A stretch of DNA of 64,000 bases from SCUS01 sp966211675 (lineage in GTDB: Bacteria > Myxococcota_A > Polyangia > Polyangiales > Ga0077539). Below are positions 31,683-39,501 of this stretch, piece after piece (position 1 is the first letter of the stretch; every line of letters begins with the position of its first letter). A model generated the notes under the pieces. That model made no database searches, was not told the origin of the DNA, and worked only from the letters and a program-made list of their open reading frames with translations. The translations under genes were made by a program, and so were the position numbers. Location: positions 1-64,000 of the forward strand of contig CBIHPK010000006.1 in the NCBI GenBank assembly GCA_966211675.1. Direction: 5' to 3'.

Positions 31683-32147
31683 CTACCCGGAGCTCCCGAG
31701 CTCCTCGACGAAGGCCGCGAGGAAGGCCCTCACCACCGCCACCTCCTCCGCGGGAAAGCGCGCCATCACGCGGGCGAGCGCCCCTTCGATGGTCTGCTCG
31801 TCGTCGCCGTCGAGCGAGCGCCCCCTCGCGGTGAGGCCGAGCGCCACCCGCCGCCGGTCGCGACCGGTCTGGCGGCGCTTGAGGATGCCCGCGTGCTCGA
31901 GCCGGCGCACCGTGGCGGAGATGGTCCCCGGGTCGAGGTGGAGCACCCGCGCGAGGTCCCCGGGGCCGATGCCGGGATAGCGCCCGATCACGCGGAGCGC
32001 GATGCGCTGCGACCCGGTGACGCCGAGGCGCGAGGCCATCGCCCGCGAGGCCCGCTCGAAGGCGTGGTCGAGCGCCCACCACTCGCGCAGCAGCCCCAGC
32101 ACCGGACCCAGCGGGAAGTCGCCCGGATCGCCCGCGGACCCGGTCAT
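31683..32147 (-). CDS. MarR-family transcriptional regulator
   Basis: Winged-helix regulator of 154 residues. The recognition region reads LARVLHLDPGTISATVRRLEHAGILKRRQTGRDRRRVALGLT (about 63-104), including the wing motif D-R-R-R-V typical of MarR. Its ATG overlaps the otsB stop by 4 nt, so it is transcribed with the trehalose genes and may respond to or control them. There are no Cys, so thiol-type sensing is unlikely; the ligand is unknown. A MarR gene translationally coupled to otsB is an unusual arrangement. Confidence 0.9.
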   Translation of the reverse strand: MTGSAGDPGDFPLGPVLGLLREWWALDHAFERASRAMASRLGVTGSQRIALRVIGRYPGIGPGDLARVLHLDPGTISATVRRLEHAGILKRRQTGRDRRRVALGLTARGRSLDGDDEQTIEGALARVMARFPAEEVAVVRAFLAAFVEELGSSG

Positions 32148-32929
32148 CGCATCCCCCGATCGACCGCGGCGTGCTCCGGTCGAGGCGCCGGGCGCAGCGC
32201 CTCGAGGCGCTCCAGCAGGTCGTCGATCTGCCGCTGGTCGTCGAGGTAGTAGGACGCCGCGGAGGACGCGCGGCGGCCTACGCGCACCCCGATCAGGCGC
32301 CCCGGCCGCTCACACTCGAAGACGTCCTCGTCGGTGACGTCGTCGCCGACGTAGAGCGCGATGTCCGTCCCGGAGAGGGCCTGCAGCGCCTCGAGGGCGA
32401 CGCCCTTGTGCGGGGCCCCCTCGGGCAGGACGTTGACCACCCGCTTGCCGGCGATCACCCGCGTCTGCATGGGCAGCGCCGCGACCGCCGCCTCGACGGC
32501 CTCCCGCGCCCGCGTCGCCGAGCGAGAGCGCCGGTAGTGGACCGCGAGGGAGTAGCGCTTGTCCTCGATCTCCACGCCCTGGAGGCCCCCGAGGGCGCCC
32601 TCCAGGCGCTCTCGCATCCCGCGGACCATGTCCTCGAAGCGCTCCATCCCGACGGAGGGCTCGACGCCGTGGTTGCCCACCACGTACCGCACCGCCACCC
32701 CGTCGAGGCGTCCCACGACGTCGTCGCGGCTGCGACCGGAGATCACCGCGCAGGGGTAGCGCTCGCACACCGCCGAGAGCAGCTCCCGCGTGGAGGCGCG
32801 CATCCTCGCGCGGTCGCGGTCCTCGACGATGGGGGCGAGGGTGCCGTCGAAGTCGAGCGCCACGAGCACGTTGGCCCAGGCGAGCTGGGCGAGGACGTCG
32901 GCGTGAGCGCGGGCGAGGAGGCGCCTCAC
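32144..32929 (-). CDS. otsB: Trehalose-6-phosphate phosphatase
   Basis: HAD-superfamily phosphatase of 261 residues converting trehalose-6-phosphate to trehalose. Motif I is LVALDFDGTLAP with the nucleophile at Asp26 (DFDGT 26-30), motif II ISGRSRDDV, cap-domain NHGVE, motif III Lys in EGAPHKGVAL and motif IV VGDDVTDEDVF. The GTG at 32929 overlaps the otsA stop by 4 nt; its own stop overlaps the MarR ATG by 4 nt. It completes the two-step trehalose pathway from UDP-glucose and glucose-6-phosphate. Confidence 0.95.
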   Translation of the reverse strand: MRRLLARAHADVLAQLAWANVLVALDFDGTLAPIVEDRDRARMRASTRELLSAVCERYPCAVISGRSRDDVVGRLDGVAVRYVVGNHGVEPSVGMERFEDMVRGMRERLEGALGGLQGVEIEDKRYSLAVHYRRSRSATRAREAVEAAVAALPMQTRVIAGKRVVNVLPEGAPHKGVALEALQALSGTDIALYVGDDVTDEDVFECERPGRLIGVRVGRRASSAASYYLDDQRQIDDLLERLEALRPAPRPEHAAVDRGMR

Positions 32930-35169
32930 GGGAGCGCCTCCTTGCCGCGAGGGCGCACGCGAGTGAGCCGCCCGCTCAAGCGCTCGCGGCTGCGCAGCTG
33001 GGCCGCATCGACGAGCATCCGACCCGCCCAGCGGTACACGTTGAAGTGCGCGACGAGCGAGCGCATCGAGCGCATCCGCTCGGCCTGCTCGGCCTCGGGC
33101 ATGACCAGCGCCGCGGCCATGGCCTCGCTGGCCTCGCGGAGGTCGTAGGGGTTGACCACCAGCGCCTCGGTGAGCTCGCGCGCCGCGCCGGTGAACTGGC
33201 TCAGCACCAGCACCCCGCGCTCGTCCGTGCGCGCGGCGACGAACTCCTTGGCCACGAGGTTCATCCCGTCGTGCAGGCTGCTCACGTAGCAGAGGTTGGC
33301 CGCGCGGAAATACCGGAACACCGCGGGCGGCTCGTGGTGCGAGCGCAGCAGCACCACGGGGCGGTAGGACCCCTCGGACCATCGCTCGTTGATCGCCTTC
33401 GCGAGCGCCTCGACGCGGTCGTTGAGCTGCTGGTACTTGGGGAAGAGCGTGCGGCTCCGCCCCGCCAGCTGGATGAACGGGTACCGCCCGCGCATCTCCG
33501 GGAGGCGCGCGAGGGCCGAGACCACGGCGGCGAGGCGCTCCTCGATGCCCTTGGTGTAGTCGAGCCGGTCGATGCCCACGCCGAGCAGCGCGTCGGGCGC
33601 GAGGCCGAGCTCGCGGCGCACCTCCGCGGCGCACTCCGCGGGCGAGGGGAGGCCGTGGAGCCAGTGCACCGGCCACTCGATGGAGATCGGGTACGGCCGC
33701 ACCAGCGTGCGCCGCGCGCGCTGCACCACGGCGTTGTGCTCGCGGTCGATGCGCGACTCGACGAAGGCGTCGACCGCGTCGAGGAAGTTGTTGCAGTGCT
33801 GCTGCGTGTGGAAGCCCATGATGCTCGACCCGAGGAGACCCTCGATGAGCTCCTCGCGCCAGGGGCAGATGCCGATACGCTCGGGGTTGGGCCAGGGGAT
33901 GTGCCAGAAGGTGATGATCGTCGCGCGCGGTAGCCGGGCGCGGATCATCGCGGGCGCGAGGGCGAAGTGGTAGTCCTGCACCAGCACGATGGGGTCGTCC
34001 GAGTCGACCTCGTCGCACACCGCGTCGGCGAAGCGCTGGTTGACCTTGCGGTACTGCTCCCAGTCCAGGTCGCGAAACTCCGGCCGCGTGTCCGCCACGT
34101 GGCAGAGCGGCCAGAGGCCCTCGTTGGAGAAGCCGTAGTAGTACCCGGCCTCCTCCTCCTCGGTGAGCCACACCCGGCGCACCACATACGACTCCTCGCC
34201 GGGCGGCACCTTCACCCGGTCGCGCGCGTCGACGGTCTCCCGGTCGGCCGAGCCGCTGCCGTGCGCGACCCACACCCCGGAGCACGCTCGCATCACGGGC
34301 TCGATCGCCGTCACGAGGCCGCTCGCCGGGTGCACCACGCGCACGCCCCCGTCGGGGGTCTTCTCGTGGATGTACGGCTCGCGGTTGGCGACGATGACCA
34401 CCCGCTCTCCGTGCAGGTGCTGGGTGAGCACCCCGCGCAGGCGCTCCGGGCTCCACTCGCCGCCTCGCCCGTCGGAGTCGCGCTCCTGCGAGAGCCGCGC
34501 GACCAGCTCGCGGACGTCGCGCACCAGCGGCTGGAACTGCTGGCTCCCATCGCCCCGCAGCGCGCGCCGCAGGTCGTCCTGCCAGCCGCGCCAGGCGAGG
34601 CGCGCCGCGACGGCGGTGACCCCCGCGGCCCCGAGGGCCAGCACGAAGAACGCGAGCAGCAGCTGGTCCCGCGTGGTGGCCTCGCGCCGAGCGAGGAAGC
34701 TCAGGTCGTGCACGATCACCACGAAGCCGCGAGGGGAGAGCTCGGGCAGCTCGACGCCGTAGAGGTGCACCGGCCCGTCGGGCAGGTCGACGGTGAGCGA
34801 CCAGCCGTCCGTGGCGTCGAGCGCGACGCCCCGGGCCGCGAGCCGGGAGAGCAGCGCCGGGCAGGCGAAGTCCGCGGGGAAGCCCGCCGTCGCCGCCCGC
34901 GGGTGCCCGTCGAGGTCGCACGCCGCGGTGCCCATCACGCGCTCGTCGCGGGTGATGTCCGCCAGCACCTCGGGCAGCGCCCCCTGGTCGCCGACGGACC
35001 AGTTTCGCACGAGGCTGCGCCGGGCGCTGGCTACCGCGAGGCGGGCGCGCAGCTCGATGTCGTGTTCGAACCAGCGCCGAGTGGTGTGCGTGAGCGCCTG
35101 GTGCCCGATCCAGGTGAGCAGCCCGAGCCCCACCGTCAGCACCAGGAGGAAACGCGCGGCGCGGCTCAT
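32926..35169 (-). CDS. otsA: Membrane-anchored trehalose-6-phosphate synthase with N-terminal sensor domain
   Basis: GT20 synthase making trehalose-6-phosphate from UDP-glucose and glucose-6-phosphate, but 747 residues long, about 270 more than E. coli OtsA. From the ATG at 35169: TM1 (about 5-27), an extracytoplasmic domain (about 28-168) with one Cys pair (Cys84, Cys103), TM2 (about 170-192), a HAMP-like helical linker (about 193-250), then the complete synthase from VVIVANREPY onward. Synthase hallmarks are VQDYHFALAP, FWHIPWPNPE, GIDRLDYTKGI and SLHDGMNLVAKEF. The front end looks like a two-TM receptor module, suggesting activity gated by an envelope signal such as osmotic stress (inference). 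It is first of the otsA-otsB-marR operon. Confidence 0.93.
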   Translation of the reverse strand: MSRAARFLLVLTVGLGLLTWIGHQALTHTTRRWFEHDIELRARLAVASARRSLVRNWSVGDQGALPEVLADITRDERVMGTAACDLDGHPRAATAGFPADFACPALLSRLAARGVALDATDGWSLTVDLPDGPVHLYGVELPELSPRGFVVIVHDLSFLARREATTRDQLLLAFFVLALGAAGVTAVAARLAWRGWQDDLRRALRGDGSQQFQPLVRDVRELVARLSQERDSDGRGGEWSPERLRGVLTQHLHGERVVIVANREPYIHEKTPDGGVRVVHPASGLVTAIEPVMRACSGVWVAHGSGSADRETVDARDRVKVPPGEESYVVRRVWLTEEEEAGYYYGFSNEGLWPLCHVADTRPEFRDLDWEQYRKVNQRFADAVCDEVDSDDPIVLVQDYHFALAPAMIRARLPRATIITFWHIPWPNPERIGICPWREELIEGLLGSSIMGFHTQQHCNNFLDAVDAFVESRIDREHNAVVQRARRTLVRPYPISIEWPVHWLHGLPSPAECAAEVRRELGLAPDALLGVGIDRLDYTKGIEERLAAVVSALARLPEMRGRYPFIQLAGRSRTLFPKYQQLNDRVEALAKAINERWSEGSYRPVVLLRSHHEPPAVFRYFRAANLCYVSSLHDGMNLVAKEFVAARTDERGVLVLSQFTGAARELTEALVVNPYDLREASEAMAAALVMPEAEQAERMRSMRSLVAHFNVYRWAGRMLVDAAQLRSRERLSGRLTRVRPRGKEALP

Positions 35170-35269
35170 GCCCGATGGGCTAGCACGACGTACTTGTGGG
35201 TCCAACCATCTCGTGCGGGCGGCGCCATTCGCCGCGAGCCGCAGCGTGAGAGCGTCGGCGAGGCGCCCC

Positions 35270-36610
35270 TCACTCCGCCAGGTCGAGCTCCTTCATCCGG
35301 CGCCAGAGCGTCACCCGGCTCACGCCCAGGATCTTCGCGGCCCGCGTCCGGTTGCCTCCGGCGCGCTCCAGGGCCCGCCGGATGCGCTGCGCCTCGGGCG
35401 TCCCTTCGACCGCGGGCGGGGCGTTGACCCTCGGCGCGCTCAGCGCCTCGCCGGGCTCGCCGGAGGTGATCTCCGCGAGCAGGTCCGCCTCGGTGAGCAC
35501 GGGTCCCTCGCCGATCACGAACGCGTACTGCAGGGCGTTGCGCAGTTCGCGCACGTTGCCCGGCCACGGGTACCGCTCGAGCGCCGCGCGGGCGCCGGGC
35601 GACACGCGGGCGACGTGGCGCTCGCCGGCCTTGTTGAGCTCCTCGACGATGCGGTCCGTGAGCAGGGCCACGTCGCCCGGCCGGGCGCGCAGCGGGGGGA
35701 TGAGCAGCGGCACCACCCGCAGCCGGTACATCAGGTCGGCGCGAAACCTCCCGAGCTCCACCGCGCGGCGCAGCGACTGGTGCGTCGCGGCCACCAGCCG
35801 CACGTTGACCGGGATCGGGTCGCTCCCGCCGACGGGGATCACCGTGCGGGTCTCCACCACGCGCAGCATCTTCGCCTGCAGGTCGATGGGCATCTCGGCG
35901 ATCTCGTCGAGGAAGAGCGTCCCCCGGTCGGCCGCGCGGAAGATCCCCGCGTGGTCTCGCGTGGCGCCGGTGAACGACCCCTTCACGTGACCGAAGAGCT
36001 CGCTCTCCAGCAGCGACGGCGGCAGCGCCGCGCAGTTGATGGCCTTGAAGGGGCCCTTCGCCCGCGGCGAGAGGTCGTGCAGGGCGCGCGCGACGAGCTC
36101 CTTGCCCGCCCCGGTCTCGCCCCGCACCAGCACCGGGACGTCCCGGCGCGCCGCGCGCTGGAGCACGTGAAACATCTGTTTCATCACCGGGTCCCGGGTC
36201 CACATCCCGTGAAAGAGCACAGGCCCATCGGCGGTGTCCGGCGCGTCCTGGGCGTCGAGCAGGAGCAGCCAGCCCGCGGCCTGGGCCTCCTCGGCCAGCG
36301 GCGTCGCGCGCACCCGCAGCGAGCGCAGCGACCCGTCGCGCCTCGGCCGGAGCACCGCCCCGGTCACCGCCCGACCGGCCGCGAGCCCCTCCGCGATGGG
36401 GCGGTCGAGCGAGTCGCCGCAGAGCACCCGGGGGGCCAGCGCGCCGGGCCGGACGGCCTCGCCCAGCAGCGCCTCGATGCCCGCCGAGGCGAGCACCACG
36501 CGGAGCCCGGCGTCGAGGAGCAGCGCGGGCCCGGCGAGGGACTCGACGGCCATCGCGGCCAGCTGGAGGGCGGTGCGGGAAGGGGGAGGGGGAGGGGGAG
36601 GGCGCTTCAC
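35270..36610 (-). CDS. Sigma-54-dependent activator with PAS-like sensor
   Basis: Enhancer-binding protein of 446 residues. Order: Pro-rich start (PPPPPPP from a GGGGGA repeat), a PAS-like domain (about 15-120), the AAA+ domain (about 135-365) with Walker A GETGAGKE, the sigma-54 contact loop GSFTGA (211-216; Ser replaces the usual Ala of GAFTGA), Walker B LFLDEI, and a C-terminal Fis-type helix-turn-helix (GGNRTRAAKILGVSRVTLWRR). The GTG at 36610 is assumed; Met20 is an alternative. It lies 31 nt after the TauE gene on the same strand, and next to a sigma-54 promoter driving a persulfide dioxygenase, so it is probably a FisR-like sulfur-response regulator. Confidence 0.9.
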   Translation of the reverse strand: MKRPPPPPPPSRTALQLAAMAVESLAGPALLLDAGLRVVLASAGIEALLGEAVRPGALAPRVLCGDSLDRPIAEGLAAGRAVTGAVLRPRRDGSLRSLRVRATPLAEEAQAAGWLLLLDAQDAPDTADGPVLFHGMWTRDPVMKQMFHVLQRAARRDVPVLVRGETGAGKELVARALHDLSPRAKGPFKAINCAALPPSLLESELFGHVKGSFTGATRDHAGIFRAADRGTLFLDEIAEMPIDLQAKMLRVVETRTVIPVGGSDPIPVNVRLVAATHQSLRRAVELGRFRADLMYRLRVVPLLIPPLRARPGDVALLTDRIVEELNKAGERHVARVSPGARAALERYPWPGNVRELRNALQYAFVIGEGPVLTEADLLAEITSGEPGEALSAPRVNAPPAVEGTPEAQRIRRALERAGGNRTRAAKILGVSRVTLWRRMKELDLAE

Positions 36611-36647
36611 GCGGCGAGGGTACCGCGTGAAACAGTGTTTCTCACGC
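36606..36647. promoter_or_regulatory. Interlocking inverted repeats at the activator gene start
   Basis: TTCACGCGG (36606-36614) and CCGCGTGAA (36623-36631) form a perfect 9-bp inverted repeat across the activator start codon. Overlapping it, GAAACA-G-TGTTTC (36629-36641) is a second palindrome. The TGAAACA half-site recurs upstream of the persulfide dioxygenase gene. Autoregulation by the activator is inferred; the first repeat could instead act as an RNA hairpin. Confidence 0.45.
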
Positions 36648-37511
36648 GGTGTGGGCGAGCGCCTGGTGCTTCACCTCGCGGGCGATGGCCACCGAGACCA
36701 GGACCCCTTCGGCCGCGACGAAGAAGGGCCAGTGGCGCGCGAGGGCGACGGTGACGCCCAGGAGCCGGGGCACCTCCTGGCCGAGCACGAAGACGGCCAT
36801 GGCGAGCACGAACCACGCGAAGCCGCGGCGGAGCGCGTCGGGGCCCACCTTCCCCGCGAGGCGGCTGCCGAGGACGCTGCCGACCACGGCCGCGCCGGCG
36901 ACCGGGAGCGCGATGTGCCAGGGGAGCGCGGTCTTCGCGAGGTGGCCCAGGAGCCCGGCGCCGCTGTTGAGGGCGATCACGAGCAGGGAGGTTCCGACCG
37001 CGGCGGTCATCGGGAGGCGGCCGAGCAGCACCAGGGCGGGCACCACGAGGAAGCCGCCGCCGGCGCCGACGAGGCCGGTGACCGCGCCCACCGCGAGGCC
37101 CTGCGCCGCGACCTTCGCGACCGGCGCGTTGGGGGAGGCCGGGTCGACGGCGACCTCGCGGCGGCCGCGCAGCATCGCCGCGGCGGTGACCAGCATCATC
37201 GAGCCGAAGGCCAGCAGCAGCAGGGACGGCGGGAGGTGCGACGAGACCCGTCCGCCGAGGTAGGCGCCGAGCATGCTCGCGGCGCCGAAGCTGAGCCCCG
37301 TGCGCCAGCGCACCCGGCCGCGCAGGGCGTGCGGGATGAGCGCCGCCGCGCTCGTGCTGCCGACCACCAGCAGCGACGACGCGATGGCCTGCTCCGCCGG
37401 CAGCCGGAACACATAGAGCAGGATGGGCACCGTCAGGATCGATCCGCCGCCGCCCAGCAGGCCGAGCGAGACGCCGATGAGCACCGCCAGCGAGACTCCG
37501 AGGATGAACAT
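36642..37511 (-). CDS. TauE/SafE-family sulfur-compound permease
   Basis: Membrane protein of 289 residues with about eight helices in two homologous halves. The repeated Gly-rich motifs GLLGGGGSILTVPILLY (near residue 20) and GLVGAGGGFLVVPALVL (mid-protein) are diagnostic of TauE/SafE (DUF81). The family moves sulfite, sulfoacetate, thiosulfate or related anions. It is divergent from the persulfide dioxygenase-rhodanese gene, 212 bp away, and upstream of the sigma-54 activator, so sulfite or thiosulfate export after sulfide oxidation is a reasonable guess. Confidence 0.9.
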   Translation of the reverse strand: MFILGVSLAVLIGVSLGLLGGGGSILTVPILLYVFRLPAEQAIASSLLVVGSTSAAALIPHALRGRVRWRTGLSFGAASMLGAYLGGRVSSHLPPSLLLLAFGSMMLVTAAAMLRGRREVAVDPASPNAPVAKVAAQGLAVGAVTGLVGAGGGFLVVPALVLLGRLPMTAAVGTSLLVIALNSGAGLLGHLAKTALPWHIALPVAGAAVVGSVLGSRLAGKVGPDALRRGFAWFVLAMAVFVLGQEVPRLLGVTVALARHWPFFVAAEGVLVSVAIAREVKHQALAHTA

Positions 37512-37525
37512 GCCACGGGTCCCAC

Positions 37526-37541
37526 AGCGAGCGTCGTGCCG
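37526..37541 (-). promoter_or_regulatory. Weak sigma-54 promoter candidate for the TauE gene
   Basis: On the minus strand, CGGCACGACGCTCGCT matches the sigma-54 consensus TGGCACG-N4-TTGCW except at the first base and one T of TTGC. The -24 GG and -12 GC spacing is right. The predicted transcript would start only about 4-5 nt before the ATG at 37511, nearly leaderless, which lowers confidence. No Shine-Dalgarno is seen. Confidence 0.35.
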
Positions 37542-37584
37542 TGTAGATTCTGCCGTGGAAATCTCGAATACGGGGTGGGCTTCG

Positions 37585-37616
37585 TGAAACACCATGAAGC
37601 GCTTCGATGAAACACC
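37585..37616. promoter_or_regulatory. Candidate activator-binding direct repeats
   Basis: TGAAACACC occurs at 37585-37593 and 37608-37616, starts 23 bp apart, with the palindrome GAAGCGCTTC (37595-37604) between. The site lies about 60-90 bp upstream of the plus-strand sigma-54 promoter and about 45-75 bp from the minus-strand one, normal enhancer distances. The TGAAACA core is shared with palindromes at 36629 and 36168. Confidence 0.5.
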
Positions 37617-37675
37617 CCGAGCGGTGCCTGATTCGCTGGCGCTACCCTTCGCACGAGGGCGACGGGAGATGCTGG

Positions 37676-37691
37676 CGGCACGTCTGTTGCT
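37676..37691 (+). promoter_or_regulatory. Sigma-54 promoter of the persulfide dioxygenase gene
   Basis: CGGCACGTCTGTTGCT matches the consensus TGGCACG-N4-TTGCW at every defined base except the first. GG of the -24 element is at 37677-37678 and GC of the -12 element at 37689-37690, predicting a start near 37702. That leaves about 21 nt of leader with AGAGGAG at 37707-37713 before the ATG at 37723. Confidence 0.75.
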
Positions 37692-37722
37692 CCCACGTTT
37701 CACCCCAGAGGAGTCCCATCCG

Positions 37723-38823
37723 ATGCTCATGCGACAGCTCTTCGACCCAGAGACCTCGACGTACACGTACCTGCTGGCCGACGAGGAGACCCGCGAGGCG
37801 GTGCTCATCGACCCGGTGCTGGAGCAGGTCGAGCGGGACCTGCAGGTGCTGCGCGAGCTCGACCTCACGCTGGTCTGGGCGCTCGACACGCACGTCCACG
37901 CCGATCACGTGACGGCGCTCGGCACGCTGCGGGCGAAGACCGGCTGCCAGACGGTGCTCTCCGAGGCGGCGGGCTCCGGGTGCGCCGACCGGATGGTGAA
38001 GCAGGGCGACCGGGTGGCCTTCGGGGCGCAGTCCCTGGAGGTGCGCCAGACGCCCGGTCACACCAGCGGCTGCGTCACCTACGTCACCGGCGACCGGCGC
38101 ATGGCCTTCACTGGCGACGCGCTGCTGATCCGCGGTTGCGGGCGCACCGACTTCCAGCAGGGCAGCGCTCGCGAGCTCTACCGCTCGGTGCACGAGCAGA
38201 TCTTCTCGTTGCCCGACGCGACGCTGGTGTACCCGGGGCACGACTACAAGGGCCGCACGGTGTCGACCGTGGGCGAGGAGAAGCGATGGAACCCGCGGCT
38301 CGCCGCGACGCGCACGGAGGATGAGTTCGTGGCGACGATGGCGGGCCTCCAGCTGGCGTACCCGAAGAAGATCGACGTGGCGCTGCCGGCCAACCTGCAG
38401 TGCGGCGTCCCGAGGGGACTGCCGGTGGGCGGGGAGGCGCCCGGGGAGCAACGCTGGGCGCCGGTGGAGGTGAGCGCGGCCTTCGTTCCGGAGGTGAGCT
38501 GCGAGTGGCTCGCGGCGAACCCGGACGTCGGGCGCCTGGTCGACGTGCGCGAGGTAGACGAGTTCAACAACGAGCTCGGTCACGTGGCGGGCTCGGCGCT
38601 CACGCCGCTCGCGACCCTCGAGGCCGCCGCGGGGAGCTGGGACCGCGAGGCGCCCGTGGTGGTGATCTGCCGCTCCGGCGGGCGCTCGGCGAAGGCCGCG
38701 CTGGCCCTGCAGGGCCGCGGCTTCACGAAGGTGGCCTCGCTCCGCGGCGGCATGCTGGCGTGGAACGCGATGCGCCTCCCGATCGCCCGCGACGGCCTGA
38801 ACGAGGCGCAGCGCGCGAGCTAG
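37723..38823 (+). CDS. Persulfide dioxygenase-rhodanese fusion
   Basis: A 366-residue fusion. The N-terminal ETHE1-like metallo-beta-lactamase domain (about 1-240) has THVHADH with His57, His59, Asp61 and His62, His113 in PGHTSG, Asp132 in FTGDALLI, and His173 in PGHDYKG. The C-terminal rhodanese (about 255-355) has the active-site loop CRSGGRS with Cys317. It is predicted to oxidise glutathione persulfide to sulfite and shuttle sulfane sulfur, as in known PDO-rhodanese fusions. AGAGGAG precedes the ATG by 9 nt, downstream of a strong sigma-54 promoter match. Its stop shares a CTAG with the stop of the convergent sigma-factor gene. Confidence 0.93.
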   Translation: MLMRQLFDPETSTYTYLLADEETREAVLIDPVLEQVERDLQVLRELDLTLVWALDTHVHADHVTALGTLRAKTGCQTVLSEAAGSGCADRMVKQGDRVAFGAQSLEVRQTPGHTSGCVTYVTGDRRMAFTGDALLIRGCGRTDFQQGSARELYRSVHEQIFSLPDATLVYPGHDYKGRTVSTVGEEKRWNPRLAATRTEDEFVATMAGLQLAYPKKIDVALPANLQCGVPRGLPVGGEAPGEQRWAPVEVSAAFVPEVSCEWLAANPDVGRLVDVREVDEFNNELGHVAGSALTPLATLEAAAGSWDREAPVVVICRSGGRSAKAALALQGRGFTKVASLRGGMLAWNAMRLPIARDGLNEAQRAS

Positions 38824-39371
38824 GACGCCTCCCCGCCGGGGGCGCAGGTGCAGTCGGTGCAGCCGTCGTCCGCGCAGGAGCCGCAGCTCTGCTGCACGCT
38901 GGCCCGCAGCGACTCCCTCGCGCGAAACACCCGCACGGCGGCGTTGTTGGCGGTGATGCCCTGGGCCGCGGCGAAGTCCTTCACGCTCAGTCCCTCCACG
39001 GTGACCTGATGGAGCGCCGTCGCGTACTCGGGCTTCAGCGTGGCGGCGAGGCTACGCACGCACTGGCAGCTGGCCGACGCGAGCGGCGGTTGGGTCTCGT
39101 GGGGCTCGCCGAGCTCGGCCGCGAGGGCGTCGAGGGCCCGCACCCGGGTGGCGTCGCGACGGCGGCGGTCGATCACCGCGTTGCGGAGGATGCGATAGAA
39201 CCAGGCCCGGGCGGACTCGTCCTGACGGAGCGAGGCGCCCTGCGTGAGGCTGCGCGCGTAGGCGTCCTGGAGGATGTCCTCGGCCGTGGCGCGGTCGCCC
39301 AGCCGGCGCTCGAGGAAGGCCAGGAAGGTCGGTCGCGCGGCGAGCAGCGAGGCGGTGACGTGGTCGCTCAT
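38820..39371 (-). CDS. CorE-like ECF sigma factor with Cys-rich metal-sensing tail
   Basis: ECF sigma factor of 183 residues. Region 2 (about 10-75) includes AEDILQDAYARS and WFYRILRNAVIDRRRR; region 4 (about 105-155) includes LSVKDFAAAQGITANNAAVRVFRARESLR. Two Cys features set it apart: a CxC in the linker (Cys102, Cys104) and a tail with CGSCADDGCTDCTC (Cys163, 166, 171, 174, 176). This is the layout of the CorE group of Myxococcus xanthus, where the tail binds copper or cadmium/zinc and no anti-sigma is needed. No anti-sigma gene is adjacent. It lies 130 nt downstream of a FetAB-like exporter on the same strand. Confidence 0.88.
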   Translation of the reverse strand: MSDHVTASLLAARPTFLAFLERRLGDRATAEDILQDAYARSLTQGASLRQDESARAWFYRILRNAVIDRRRRDATRVRALDALAAELGEPHETQPPLASASCQCVRSLAATLKPEYATALHQVTVEGLSVKDFAAAQGITANNAAVRVFRARESLRASVQQSCGSCADDGCTDCTCAPGGEAS

Positions 39372-39501
39372 GGGGCTCCTGAGTCTACGACCCGGAAGGG
39401 CCGTGGCATGTCCGATGGGGGTGTGTGGTCCCCTGCAGACGCGCCCGCTCGAGGGGCATTACACGCCCCGGTCGAATCCGTGAGAGGAGCCGCGGGCGGA
39501 C

